Assembly (NCBI RefSeq): GCF_028290625.1
Contig: NZ_JAQGJM010000034.1
Coordinates: 124,001 to 188,000, forward strand
Source of the DNA: Devosia sp.
GTDB lineage: Bacteria > Pseudomonadota > Alphaproteobacteria > Rhizobiales > Devosiaceae
DNA length: 64,000 nucleotides
Reading direction: 5' to 3'
In this document: positions 37,446 through 46,876 of the stretch, piece after piece
Position numbering within the stretch: the first letter of the stretch is position 1
Layout of the letters: every line of letters begins with the position of its first letter
Notes under the pieces: model-generated
Told to the model about the DNA's origin: nothing
What the model saw: only the letters and a program-made list of their open reading frames with translations
Databases searched by the model: none
Program-made: the position numbers and the translations under genes

Positions 37446-38411
37446 CTAAGCCGCGTCGACGATGGTCTTCATGTAGAGATCGAGGATGGCTGGCGTGTCG
37501 CAAGCGACGCAGACATCGTGTGACGGCAGGCCGCTCCACGGGCTGGGTGGGAACTTGCGGATATCGGGCTGCTGGATGGTCTGGCCCTCGGCGAGGCCTT
37601 CGGTAACGACGCGGATCGGGCCGGAGCGAGTGGTGAACAGCTCGGGCGCGATCACATAGGCGACGGCCAGCGAGTCATGGCCGAAGACGCCATCGACGCC
37701 GGTGACGTCGTTGTAGAACTTGGCGTAGAGCCGGGTCATGTCCCAGATCAATTGGCCATTGGCGCCGGCACCGTCGCGCAATTGGGCCAGGTAGGCGTTG
37801 GTCATCAGGGCTTCCTGGGTGACGTCGAGGCCAATGACTGTCACCTTCCAGTTGCCGGCAAAGATCTCGTCGGCGGCCAGCGGATCGCCGTGAATATTGG
37901 CTTCGGCAACCGGGGTTACGTTGCCGCTATGGCCATTGAAGCCGAAGGCGCCGCCCATGATGACCACGGATTTGACCAGCGGGGCAAAATCGGGATCGAG
38001 CCGCAGGGCCAGCGCCAGGTTGGTCATGCGGCCGACGGCAATGATGGTCACTTCGCCCGGATTGGCGCGCACCGTCTCGATGAGGAAGTGGGCGGCGTCG
38101 AGGGCATGCAGGCCTGAAGTGTCCACTTCGGGGAGCGGGATATCGCCGAGCCCGTTTTCGCCATGCACCATTTCGGGCACCGCGGCGATCACGCCATTCA
38201 GCGCGGCTGCGGCTCCGCGCGCGACGGGCGCCGTGATATCGAAATGCTGGCGCAGGAACAGGGCGTTGCGGGTGGTGGTCTCGATCGAGGCATTGCCCAG
38301 CACGGTGGTGATACCCAACAGGTCCAACGCCGGCGAGGACTTGAGGAACAGCAGCGCCATTGCGTCATCGATGCCGGGGTCGGTATCGAAAATAACCTTG
38401 GTGGGGGACAC
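37446..38411 (-). CDS. Inosine/uridine-preferring nucleoside hydrolase
   Basis: 321-residue enzyme that splits ribonucleosides into base and ribose. N-terminal DTDPGIDDAMALL is the Ca2+-binding signature of the IunH family. Later parts include VPEMVHGENGLGD, RMTNLALALRLDP, VVIMGGAFGFNGHSGNVTPVAEANIHGDPLAAD (active-site Asn/His region) and FGHDSLAVAYV. GTG start at 38411 with aggag eight bases upstream. Stand-alone gene; nucleobase preference cannot be read. Confidence 0.92.
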   Translation of the reverse strand: MSPTKVIFDTDPGIDDAMALLFLKSSPALDLLGITTVLGNASIETTTRNALFLRQHFDITAPVARGAAAALNGVIAAVPEMVHGENGLGDIPLPEVDTSGLHALDAAHFLIETVRANPGEVTIIAVGRMTNLALALRLDPDFAPLVKSVVIMGGAFGFNGHSGNVTPVAEANIHGDPLAADEIFAGNWKVTVIGLDVTQEALMTNAYLAQLRDGAGANGQLIWDMTRLYAKFYNDVTGVDGVFGHDSLAVAYVIAPELFTTRSGPIRVVTEGLAEGQTIQQPDIRKFPPSPWSGLPSHDVCVACDTPAILDLYMKTIVDAA

Positions 38412-38594
38412 GGCGCTGCTCCTGGTTCTGGTGGGTGCGCGTGCCTATCAGTGATGGCCGCCGACTGCAAACCGCGTCGCGCAGTCTGACCTACAAATTT
38501 GGCCGGGCCGCCAGCGTCGACGCCATTTTGCAGGCCTGAAACCGTCCAGGCATTAGGAATTAGTCGATAGAATCGCTCTAGACTTGTGCTCGAA

Positions 38595-40202
38595 ATGACC
38601 AGAGTACCGCCCTTGCCCATCGCCTCCGACCCGCACCATGATGGACTCATCTTGGGCCGGCATTTGCTGGCCCGCGGGCAATGCGTGGAGGCGCTGGCGG
38701 CTACCAAGCAGGTCTTTGCGCAAGCCGAAGGCCGCCGCGACAAAGCGCTAATGTCACGCGCCCTGGTGCAGATCGCCTGGTGTTGCATGAAGCTTGGCGA
38801 TCCCGAGACGGGGCTGGATTGCCTGCTCGGTTCCAGGCGGCTGGAGCAGCGCAGCGCCGACAGTGCCGAGGACGCCCGGACCAGCGCGATCGAAGCCTTC
38901 CTGCTGCTGGACCTGGGCTTGAGCGACGAAGCCTTCGCGGCCGCCGAACTGGCTGTTATCACCGCAGAAGCGGCCGGCGAGGACGCCGTCACGGCCTTCA
39001 CCTACAACGTCAAGGGCGTAATCCTTGCCTTGTGCCGACAGCCGGAACTGGGCACCAAACTGCTGGCGCGCGCCGTTGCGCTGACGCAGGGTGCCAAAGA
39101 GGAAAGCGACCGCGCCTTCCATCTGCTCAATCTGGGCTTCTGCCAGATCCAGCTCGCCGACGATGCCGAGATGAGCGAGCGTCCCTCGGAGGGCCGGCAT
39201 TGGCTGGACCTGGCAATTGAAACCAATGGCGCCGCCATCGCCACCGCCCGGCTATGTGGCGATGCCTGGACATTGCGCACTGCGCTGGCCAACGGCGCCG
39301 AATACCAGGCCCGCTGTGGCAATCTGGACCAGGCCATGGCCTATCTGGACGCCTCTGCGGCGCTGCCGGGCGATCCCGGGGTGAGCCTGCGCATCCACTA
39401 TCTGTATACGCTGGGTGACGTTCAATTGCGGGCCGGTCGGCTTGAAGACGCGAGGAACACCTGTGCCGAAGCGCTGGCGCAGGCCGAAATGGGCAACCAG
39501 ATCGACCATCAGCTCAACGCGGTCCAGCGGCTTTGCGACGTGCACGAGGCACTGGGGCAATTCGAGACGGCGCTGGCGCTGCACCGGCGCTTTCATGCCC
39601 TCTATGTGCGGCAATCGGGGGAAACCACGCGGCGCCGCGCCAAGATCGCCGAAATCCAGTTGGAGAGCGAACAATTGCGGGCGCGGGCCCAGGAATTGAC
39701 CATGCAAGTCATGCTTGACCCGCTGACCGGCATCGCCAATCGCCGTAGTTTCGATCAAATCCTGGGCCGGCTGGATGGCTCGCCCTATGCGGTGGGCATG
39801 CTGGACCTGGACCATTTCAAGTCGGTCAACGACCGCTTCTCGCACCAGGTGGGCGACACGGTGCTGCGGCGGGTAGCGCGCATCATGGTGGAGCAGATCG
39901 GTGTGCATGGCCACGCGGTCCGCCTTGGCGGTGAGGAATTCGCGCTGATATTTCCCGGCGCCGTCACCGCCAATGCCTCGGTGTTCTGCGACACGGTCCG
40001 TCTTGCCATTGCGGATGCGGACTGGTCCGACATAGCCGCCGACCTGCGAGTCACAGCCAGCATTGGGCTGGCCGCCGGAACCGGCGGAGAGGGCGGCGAC
40101 GACCTGATTGCCGCTGCCGACCGACGCCTCTACGCCGCCAAAACGCAGGGCCGCGACCGCTTGGTGGCGTTCGACGCAGATGCGCTTGTCATGGCCGGTT
40201 GA
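38595..40202 (+). CDS. Cytosolic TPR-GGDEF diguanylate cyclase
   Basis: About 535-residue signalling protein. Residues about 15-340 are helical TPR-like repeats (A-x-x-A-L and G-x-x-x-x-A-x-x-x-x motifs). A coiled segment at about 340-370 (RRRAKIAEIQLESEQLRARAQEL) links to a GGDEF domain at about 375-525 with LDPLTGIANRRSFD, VGMLDLDHFKSVND and active motif GGEEF (about 445-449). The RxxD inhibitory site five residues before the motif is absent (the region reads VHGHAVRLGGEEF). There is no signal peptide or membrane segment, so c-di-GMP production would respond to a cytosolic partner. GTG 38586 is an alternative start. Confidence 0.88.
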   Translation: MTRVPPLPIASDPHHDGLILGRHLLARGQCVEALAATKQVFAQAEGRRDKALMSRALVQIAWCCMKLGDPETGLDCLLGSRRLEQRSADSAEDARTSAIEAFLLLDLGLSDEAFAAAELAVITAEAAGEDAVTAFTYNVKGVILALCRQPELGTKLLARAVALTQGAKEESDRAFHLLNLGFCQIQLADDAEMSERPSEGRHWLDLAIETNGAAIATARLCGDAWTLRTALANGAEYQARCGNLDQAMAYLDASAALPGDPGVSLRIHYLYTLGDVQLRAGRLEDARNTCAEALAQAEMGNQIDHQLNAVQRLCDVHEALGQFETALALHRRFHALYVRQSGETTRRRAKIAEIQLESEQLRARAQELTMQVMLDPLTGIANRRSFDQILGRLDGSPYAVGMLDLDHFKSVNDRFSHQVGDTVLRRVARIMVEQIGVHGHAVRLGGEEFALIFPGAVTANASVFCDTVRLAIADADWSDIAADLRVTASIGLAAGTGGEGGDDLIAAADRRLYAAKTQGRDRLVAFDADALVMAG

Positions 40203-40264
40203 GCGATTGCGCCAGTTGCCATAGGGATATCGCCCCTGTCGAATCGAACCGTCGAGACATCGCT

Positions 40265-40762
40265 ATGACCACCGCCCCGGCGTTTCGCGCCTTTGAAGAA
40301 ACGCTGGCGCGATACACTGACCCTTCCGAAGTTGGCGCAGCGCTGCATCGACTGACCGAGGCGGTCATCGGGGTCAAGCTGTTCACGCTGACGGCGATCA
40401 ATATGGACGCGGGTCATGTGCGGCGGGTTTATTCCAGCCATGAGGATGTGTATCCCCTGCTCGGCACCAAGCCGCTGGTGATCGACGACTGGTTCGAACG
40501 GATGCGCACCGAGCGGGCGATCGATGTCATCAATACGGCCGCCGGGATGGAGGGCAATTTCGGCGATCTGGACTTGATCCGTGCGCTGGGCTGCAATGCC
40601 TCGATCAGCGTGCCGGTGATGGCAGGCAACGAGCTGCTCGGGACCATCAATGCGCTGGATGCCGAGGGGCGCTACACGGCGGACAAGGTCGAGGCCGCTC
40701 AGGCGCTGATCGTGCCTGCGATTGCCACGTTTCTGATTCTGCGCGGTCATTTTGCGCTTTAG
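40265..40762 (+). CDS. Stand-alone GAF-domain protein
   Basis: 165-residue protein consisting of one GAF domain: VKLFTLTAINMDAGHVRRVYSSHEDVYPLLGTKPLVIDDWFERM, then RALGCNASISVPVMAGNELLGTINALDAEGRYT. No output domain is attached. It aligns along its length with the GAF protein at 48521-49015, which also lies directly upstream of a peptide ABC operon. It probably binds a small ligand related to that transport, but ligand and role are unknown. About 140 bp separate it from oppB. Confidence 0.78.
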   Translation: MTTAPAFRAFEETLARYTDPSEVGAALHRLTEAVIGVKLFTLTAINMDAGHVRRVYSSHEDVYPLLGTKPLVIDDWFERMRTERAIDVINTAAGMEGNFGDLDLIRALGCNASISVPVMAGNELLGTINALDAEGRYTADKVEAAQALIVPAIATFLILRGHFAL

Positions 40763-40766
40763 GCAC

Positions 40767-40779
40767 ACTAAAATTTAGT
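40767..40779. promoter_or_regulatory. Palindrome ACTAAAATTTAGT upstream of oppB
   Basis: Perfect 13-bp palindrome five bases after the GAF stop and about 125 bp before oppB. Half-site CTAAA/TTTAG also occurs at the XRE-cupin promoter (47876-47890), though with reversed arm order. Operator role is a guess. The rest of the GAF-oppB gap holds only a hairpin CGATTGCC/GGCAATCG near 40868-40889. Confidence 0.4.
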
Positions 40780-40903
40780 ACTGCGGTCTATTGAACCGGA
40801 GGGCCTAAGGTGCTGGTATAGCGGCATGATCAGCCCGCCGCCCCAGCCCCGACCACTGCCGCCTGACGCGATTGCCGCGTGGGCAATCGGCCAGGCGCAC
40901 TAG

Positions 40904-41833
40904 ATGGCGACTTATGTCATCCAGCGGCTGGGGCTGATGCTGCTGACCCTGTTCGCGATCGTCACGCTGACGTTTTTCCTGATGCATGCCGTGCCGGGCG
41001 GGCCCTTCGTGTCAGAACGCATGCTGGCGCCGGAAATCGAGGCAGCGCTGAATGCCAAGTTTGGCCTCAGCGATCCGATCTGGCTGCAATATCTGCATTA
41101 CCTGCGCGGCATTGCGATGTTCGATCTTGGCCCGTCGTTCAAATATCCCGGCGTTTCGGTCAATCAGATGATCGCCGATGGCCTGCCAGTGACGCTGCGG
41201 CTGGGCCTGCTGGCGGTGATTTGCGTGATCGCGCTGGGCGTGCCGATGGGGATTGTTGCGGCACTGAACCGCAATAAATGGCCAGACACCGGCGTCATGC
41301 TGCTGGCGACGATGGGCGTCGCCATTCCGTCCTATGTGATCGCCACGGTGCTGCTTTATGTGTTTGCACTCAAGCTCGGCTGGGTGCCGACCTTCGGGCT
41401 GGACGACTGGCGCGGCTATATATTGCCGGTGCTGGCGCTGGCGGGGTTCTGGATTTCATTTGTGGCGCGGCTGTCACGGTCGAGTCTACTGGAGACGTTC
41501 GAGCAGGATTATATGACCACGGCGCGGGCCAAGGGCCTGAGGCCCGGACAGGTGCTATTCAAGCATGGCCTGCGCAATTCGCTGATCCCGGTGGTGACGG
41601 TGTTGGGGCCGGTGGTGGCCAACCTGGTCACCGGCTCGTTCGTGATCGAGCAGATTTTCGCCCTGCCCGGCATTGGGCGGCACTTCGTGCTATCGATCAC
41701 CAATCGCGATTATACAGCGATCATGGGCATCACCATTTTCTATGCGGCGCTGTTGATGGTGATGATCCTGATCGTCGACCTGCTCTATCTGTGGCTCGAT
41801 CCGCGCATCAAGCTGTCGAGGCAATCGGCATGA
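40904..41833 (+). CDS. oppB: Peptide ABC permease OppB
   Basis: 309-residue inner-membrane permease: MATYVIQRLGLMLLTLFAIVTLTFFLMHAVPGGPF is the typical OppB/DppB opening. The ATPase-coupling EAA-type loop reads ARAKGLRPGQVLFKHGLRNSLIPVVTVLGP. Final TM region VDLLYLWLDPRIKL. The 5' flank lacks a strong ribosome site. Its stop overlaps oppC by ATGA. First transporter gene of the opp operon. Confidence 0.92.
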   Translation: MATYVIQRLGLMLLTLFAIVTLTFFLMHAVPGGPFVSERMLAPEIEAALNAKFGLSDPIWLQYLHYLRGIAMFDLGPSFKYPGVSVNQMIADGLPVTLRLGLLAVICVIALGVPMGIVAALNRNKWPDTGVMLLATMGVAIPSYVIATVLLYVFALKLGWVPTFGLDDWRGYILPVLALAGFWISFVARLSRSSLLETFEQDYMTTARAKGLRPGQVLFKHGLRNSLIPVVTVLGPVVANLVTGSFVIEQIFALPGIGRHFVLSITNRDYTAIMGITIFYAALLMVMILIVDLLYLWLDPRIKLSRQSA

Positions 41834-43011
41834 GCGAGGAAACGATTGCTCCCGCCATGTGGGAAAAGCTGGATCGTTCGGCGGCCGAGACCGAGGTCAT
41901 CGCCACGCCAAGCCTGACCTATTGGCAGGATGTGCGGAAGCGGCTGTGGGCCAACAAGCCGGCCGTGGTCAGCATCGGGTTTATCGTGCTGCTGATCCTG
42001 GCGGCGATTTTCGGGCCGATCTTCAGCCCGTTTTCCTATTCCGACCAGAACCTCAAGCTGGCGAACTTGCCGCCGGTGTTCGAGCCGTACCGCGTCACCG
42101 ATAGCTCTGGCACGTCGACGCGGTTTTTCCTCAACGCGTCCAATTTCAACCTCTATCAGGTGTCCGAAGGCGGCCAAGTGGAGGAGATCATCCGCGGCGA
42201 GCGCAAGGACATGCTCAAGAAGCGGCAGGGGTTCAAGTTTGGCGATCAGGCGGTGACGCTCGACTATTCCAGCTTGCCGGCTAAGCTGCTCAATGCCGAT
42301 GGTTCGGTGCTGCGTCCCGAGGGGCTGCAGTGGAACATGACTTACCTGTTCGGCACCGATCAGCTCGGGCGCGACGTGCTGGTGCGGCAGATGATCGGGG
42401 CACGGATTTCGCTGACCGTGGCATTCGTGGCGACGCTGGTGAACTTTTTCATCGGCATCTTCTATGGCGGGATCGCCGGCTATATGGGCGGCAAGACCGA
42501 CGCGGTGATGATGCGCATTGTCGAGATCATCTCGACCATTCCGCTCACGCTCTATGTGATCCTCTTGATGGTGGTGCTGGATAGCGGACTGATTTCCATC
42601 GTCGTCGCCATCGGCTCGGTGTTCTGGGTGGATATGGCGCGGATGGTGCGTGGACAAATCCTGATGCTCAAGAGCCAGGATTACGTGGCGGCGGCGCGGA
42701 CCATGGGCGCGGGGACCGGCCGGATATTGACCAAGCATCTGCTGCCCAATTCGGTGGGGCCGATCCTAGTGACGCTGACCATGCTGATCCCGAGCGCGAT
42801 TTTCATCGAGAGCTTCATGAGCTTCATCGGGCTGGGCGTGACGCCGCCGCTGGCAAGCTGGGGCACGCTGACCTCGGAGGCGGTGGAGACGCTGCGGGCG
42901 TATCCGCACCAACTGTTTTTCCCGGCGGCGGCGATCAGCCTGACCATGTTTGCGTTCAATTTCCTGGGCGATGGGCTGCGCGATGCGCTCGATCCGAGGC
43001 TGCGCAAATGA
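41830..43011 (+). CDS. oppC: Peptide ABC permease OppC
   Basis: 393-residue permease, longer than the usual 300 because about 110 residues (FSYSDQNLKLANLPP to GLQWNMTYLF) are inserted between the first membrane segment and FGTDQLGRDVLVR. Such a periplasmic insertion is seen in some OppC proteins. The EAA-type loop AARTMGAGTGRILTKHLLPNSVGPILV couples to the ATPase. Overlaps oppB and oppD by four bases each. Confidence 0.91.
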   Translation: MSEETIAPAMWEKLDRSAAETEVIATPSLTYWQDVRKRLWANKPAVVSIGFIVLLILAAIFGPIFSPFSYSDQNLKLANLPPVFEPYRVTDSSGTSTRFFLNASNFNLYQVSEGGQVEEIIRGERKDMLKKRQGFKFGDQAVTLDYSSLPAKLLNADGSVLRPEGLQWNMTYLFGTDQLGRDVLVRQMIGARISLTVAFVATLVNFFIGIFYGGIAGYMGGKTDAVMMRIVEIISTIPLTLYVILLMVVLDSGLISIVVAIGSVFWVDMARMVRGQILMLKSQDYVAAARTMGAGTGRILTKHLLPNSVGPILVTLTMLIPSAIFIESFMSFIGLGVTPPLASWGTLTSEAVETLRAYPHQLFFPAAAISLTMFAFNFLGDGLRDALDPRLRK

Positions 43012-44006
43012 TCGGTCCGATCCTGTCCGTGCGCGACCTGCGCACCAGCTTCTTTTCACAGCGCGGCGAAGTGCAGGCGGTGCGGGGCGTCAGCTTTGAT
43101 GTGGCGCCGGCCGAAATGCTGGGCATTGTGGGGGAAAGCGGCTCAGGCAAGTCGATTACCTGCATGTCGATCCTGCGGCTGCTCAAGGCCAATGGGCGGA
43201 TTAAGAGCGGCGAGGCACTGTTCGACGGGCGCGATCTGTTCAAGCTCGATGAAGACGAGATGCGCGACCTGCGCGGCAACGATATTGCGGTGATTTTCCA
43301 GGACCCGATGACGAGCCTGAACCCCACGCTGACGGTGGGCGAGCAGGTCATCGAGACCATTTTGCGGCATCGGCGCCTGACGCGGGCACAGGCGCGGCAG
43401 CGGGCGATCGAGCTGTTCGAACTGGTGCGGATTCCCTCGGCGACGGCGCGACTCAAGTCGTATCCGCATGAGTTTTCCGGCGGGATGCGGCAGCGGGTGA
43501 TGATCGCGATGGCGCTGAGTTGCGATCCAAAACTGCTGATTGCCGATGAGCCGACGACGGCGCTCGACGTGACTATCCAGCGGCAAATCCTGATGTTGCT
43601 GAAGGAATTGCAGACGCGGCTGGGCATGGCGGTGATTTTGATCACGCATGACCTGGGGGTGATTGCCGAGGTCACCGACCACATCGTGGTGATGTATGGC
43701 GGCATGGTGATGGAGCAGGGCAATGTGCGCGACCTGTTCGCCCGCCCGCGCCATCCCTATACGCAGGGGCTGCTCGCAGCGGTGCCGGATTTGCGGGATG
43801 ACACGCATCATCGGCTAACGCCGATCCCCGGATCGCCGCCGGATATGGCGCATCCACCGGAGGGGTGTCCGTTCGCGCCACGCTGCCCGCATACGATGCA
43901 GCAGTGCGTCGCGGCGATGCCGCCGCTGTTCGATGGGGCACGGTGTTGGCTGCAGCATCCGGAGGCGCCGCGCGTGGCTGGGGTCAATGAGTTGGAGCCA
44001 GCGTGA
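43008..44006 (+). CDS. oppD: Peptide ABC ATPase OppD
   Basis: 332-residue ATPase with Walker A GESGSGKS, signature FSGGMRQRV, Walker B LLIADEPTTALD and the C-terminal oligopeptide motif HPYTQGLLAAVPDL, followed by the Cys-rich tail GCPFAPRCPHTMQQC proposed to hold an Fe-S cluster in this family. Overlaps oppC by ATGA; its own stop overlaps a GTG (44003) that may be the original oppF start. Confidence 0.93.
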   Translation: MIGPILSVRDLRTSFFSQRGEVQAVRGVSFDVAPAEMLGIVGESGSGKSITCMSILRLLKANGRIKSGEALFDGRDLFKLDEDEMRDLRGNDIAVIFQDPMTSLNPTLTVGEQVIETILRHRRLTRAQARQRAIELFELVRIPSATARLKSYPHEFSGGMRQRVMIAMALSCDPKLLIADEPTTALDVTIQRQILMLLKELQTRLGMAVILITHDLGVIAEVTDHIVVMYGGMVMEQGNVRDLFARPRHPYTQGLLAAVPDLRDDTHHRLTPIPGSPPDMAHPPEGCPFAPRCPHTMQQCVAAMPPLFDGARCWLQHPEAPRVAGVNELEPA

Positions 44007-44044
44007 ACCATTCCATCGCCAATCGAGCCGCATCCACCGGCGGA

Positions 44045-44148
44045 CACCTCCCCCTTGACGCGGGGAGGTTGGGAGAGGGTGTTCGGAGCCCCGATGCTAC
44101 CGGTACAAACCACCCCCCTCCCCACCTCTCTCCGCAAGGGGGAGGGTG
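44045..44148. repeat. Palindromic repeat, family A (copy 2), between oppD and oppF
   Basis: Left arm ACCTCCCCCTTGACGCGGGGAGGTTGGGAGAGGG, split by a short middle, and right arm CCCTCCCCACCTCTCTCCGCAAGGGGGAGGG. The element is open in the oppF frame, so it may be translated if the GTG at 44003 is used. Confidence 0.75.
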
Positions 44149-44173
44149 CCGCCTCCAGTTTGGCTGTGTACCC

Positions 44174-45178
44174 GTGACCGATACCGCTCCGCTCGTCTCC
44201 CTCCGCAACCTGCACAAGCATTTCCACCTTGGCGGCAACCTGCTCGGCCGCAACAGGGCCGTGCTGCGTGCTGTGGACGGCGTCGATCTGGATATCCGCC
44301 GTGGCGAGACGCTAGGGCTGGTGGGGGAGAGCGGGTGCGGCAAGTCGACCTTGGCACGGACACTGATCCGGCTCTATCAGCCGACATCGGGCGAAATGCT
44401 ATTCGACGGCACCGACATCGCGCCGCTGAGCGAGCGGACGCTGGCGCCGTTCCGCAGCCGGATGCAGATGATTTTCCAGGACCCCTATGCATCGCTGAAC
44501 GGGCGCATGACGGTGCGCGACCTGATCGCGGAGCCGCTGGAAATTGCGCGGATAGGCACGCCGCAGACCCGGACGGAGCGCGTCTTCGAACTTCTCAAGC
44601 GCGTCGGGCTCAACCCCGATCACGCAACGCGGTTTGCGCATGAATTTTCCGGCGGGCAGCGGCAGCGCATCGGCATTGCCCGGGCCATCGCGCTCAATCC
44701 GGACCTGGTGATCTGCGACGAGCCAATTTCGGCGCTGGACGTGTCGATCCAGGCGCAGGTGGTCAATATGCTGGAGGATCTGCAGGACGAATTGGGGCTG
44801 ACCTATCTGTTCATCACCCATGACCTGTCGATGGTGCGGCATATCTCGGATCGGATCGGGGTGATGTATCTGGGTCGTATCGTCGAGCTGGCGAGCAATC
44901 ACGACCTCTATGTCCGGCCCAGCCACCCCTACACGCGAGCGCTGCTGGCCTCCATTCCGGTGCCCGATCCGACGGTGCGTCGCGAGAGCGAGCCGATGCG
45001 TGGGGAAATCCCCAGCCCGATCGATATTCCCAGCGGGTGCCGGTTTCGGACGCGGTGTCCGCTGGCCACCGAACTCTGCGCGGCGCAAGAGCCGCCGCTT
45101 CGCGATATCGGCGGGGGGCACCTCGCCGCCTGCCACTATGCCGGTGACACGGCCATGCAAACGGGACAGGCTGCGTGA
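44174..45178 (+). CDS. oppF: Peptide ABC ATPase OppF
   Basis: ATPase of about 334 residues: VTDTAPLVSLRNLHKHFHLGG opening, Walker A GESGCGKST, signature FSGGQRQRI, Walker B LVICDEPISALD, HPYTRALLASIPVPDP and a Cys tail GCRFRTRC...LC. The GTG at 44174 gives the family N-terminus but has no good ribosome site. The same frame is open back to GTG 44003, which overlaps the oppD stop in the usual manner of this operon; that form would carry 57 extra residues, most of them encoded by the family A repeat. Partner of OppD. Confidence 0.9.
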   Translation: MTDTAPLVSLRNLHKHFHLGGNLLGRNRAVLRAVDGVDLDIRRGETLGLVGESGCGKSTLARTLIRLYQPTSGEMLFDGTDIAPLSERTLAPFRSRMQMIFQDPYASLNGRMTVRDLIAEPLEIARIGTPQTRTERVFELLKRVGLNPDHATRFAHEFSGGQRQRIGIARAIALNPDLVICDEPISALDVSIQAQVVNMLEDLQDELGLTYLFITHDLSMVRHISDRIGVMYLGRIVELASNHDLYVRPSHPYTRALLASIPVPDPTVRRESEPMRGEIPSPIDIPSGCRFRTRCPLATELCAAQEPPLRDIGGGHLAACHYAGDTAMQTGQAA

Positions 45179-45233
45179 TCGCAGCCCGCCATCAACCAGG
45201 CCGGATCGAACCGGCCCGTAACAGGAGAGAAAC

Positions 45234-46814
45234 ATGCACAAGCTGATACTGCCACTGGTGACAGCCGCCCTGCTCGCCAGCACCGCCTGGGCGATGGCCG
45301 CCGGCGAATTGACCTATGTGGTCAACAACGAGAGCGCCAAATACGATCCCGGCACCACGGCCGAGACCTTTGCGGCGCCGATCATCGGCAATACTTTCGA
45401 GGGCTTGGTGCGGTTCGACAAGGCGGGCGAGATCGTCCCTGCCCTCGCCGAAAAGTGGGAAGTGTCCGAGGACGGACTGACCTATACGTTCCACCTGCGC
45501 GACGCCAAGTGGAGCGACGGCAAGCCCGTGGTGGCCGGCGATTTCGTTTATGCTTGGACCCGCGTGCTCGATCCCGCGACCGGCGCGATGAATTCGGCCA
45601 TGCTCTACCCCATCGTGGGCGCCGAGGAGCATTACAATGCTGCCGGCAAGGGCGATATTTCCGTCTCCGCCCCCGACGACAAGACGCTGACCTTCACGCT
45701 CAAGGCGCGCGTCCCCTACATGATGCAGTTGTTGACCTACACGACCTTCTTCCCGGTGCGCGAAGACGTGGTGGCGGCCGATCCCGAAGGTTGGACCCGC
45801 AATCCCGCCACCTTTATCGGCACCGGGCCATTCCGCGTCACCGAGTTCAATGCCGGCGAATCCGTGGTGTTCGAAAAGAACCCGAACTATTACGACGCCG
45901 CGGCGGTGAGCCTCGACAAGCTCACCTTCCGGCTCATCCCCGATCCCGCGACGGCGCTGGCGGCCATGGAAGCCGGCGATGTCGATGGCATCGAAGCGGT
46001 GCCGGCGCCGGAAATTCCGCGTCTGTCGGTCGAGAGCGACGCCTTCATGGTCGTGCCGGCACTCGGCACCACCTATGCATTCTTCAACCCGGCGCAGAAG
46101 CCGCTCGATGACGTCCGTGTCCGCAAGGCGCTGTCGATGGCGATCGATCGCGAGGAAATCGTCGAGTTCGTGCTGCAATCGGCCGATATCCCGGCCATGG
46201 GCGTGGTGCCGCCGGGAATGATCGTGGACGGTCAGGAATTCACCGAGGGTCGCGATACCTTCGGCCTGGCCCCCACCGCCGAAGTCGAGGGTGCCAAGGC
46301 GTTGCTGGCCGAAGCCGGCTATCCGGATGGCAAGGGGTTCCCCGATACGGTGTTCGTGACCTATTCGTCCCCACCGATCGAAAAGCTGCTCGAAGCCATT
46401 CAGCAGATGTGGAAGAAGAATCTCAATATCGACGTAAAAATCCAGGCCAGCGAGTGGCAAGTGTTCTATCCCGAAGTGCAGAAGGTGCAGTACCAGATCG
46501 CGCAGATGGGCTGGGGCGCCGATTATCCGCACCCAATGACCTTCCTCGACAATTTCGTCACCGGCAGCCCGAACAATCTCGCCGGCTGGTCCAATGCCGA
46601 ATACGACGCCGATATCGCCGCCGCCAAGGCCACGGGCGACGAGGCGGAGTCGCTCAAGGACATGCGCGCCGCCGAGGCGATCATGATGAACGAGCATATC
46701 ATCCTGCCGCAGTACCACCGCAACAACTACATGATGATGAGCCCCAAGGTGACCGGCTTCTGGCGCTCGACGCTGAACGTGCCGTATTTCCGCGACGCGC
46801 AGATCACGGAATAA
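45234..46814 (+). CDS. oppA: Oligopeptide-binding protein OppA
   Basis: 526-residue periplasmic binding protein (SBP_bac_5). Signal peptide at residues 1-22 (MHKLILPLVTAALLASTAWAMA). The mature protein is close to classical OppA: NTFEGLVRFDKAGEIVPALAEKWEVSEDGLTYTFHLRDAKWSDGKPV is the family signature, with WSDGKPVVAGDFVYAWTR after it. Ribosome site acaggagag before the ATG. Unusually it comes last, after the membrane and ATPase genes, with its own translation signal. Confidence 0.92.
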   Translation: MHKLILPLVTAALLASTAWAMAAGELTYVVNNESAKYDPGTTAETFAAPIIGNTFEGLVRFDKAGEIVPALAEKWEVSEDGLTYTFHLRDAKWSDGKPVVAGDFVYAWTRVLDPATGAMNSAMLYPIVGAEEHYNAAGKGDISVSAPDDKTLTFTLKARVPYMMQLLTYTTFFPVREDVVAADPEGWTRNPATFIGTGPFRVTEFNAGESVVFEKNPNYYDAAAVSLDKLTFRLIPDPATALAAMEAGDVDGIEAVPAPEIPRLSVESDAFMVVPALGTTYAFFNPAQKPLDDVRVRKALSMAIDREEIVEFVLQSADIPAMGVVPPGMIVDGQEFTEGRDTFGLAPTAEVEGAKALLAEAGYPDGKGFPDTVFVTYSSPPIEKLLEAIQQMWKKNLNIDVKIQASEWQVFYPEVQKVQYQIAQMGWGADYPHPMTFLDNFVTGSPNNLAGWSNAEYDADIAAAKATGDEAESLKDMRAAEAIMMNEHIILPQYHRNNYMMMSPKVTGFWRSTLNVPYFRDAQITE

Positions 46815-46876
46815 ACGACTGAAATGACGATGCCGCCGCGGGCAATCGCGGCGGCACTTTATCGAGGAGTAAGAGC

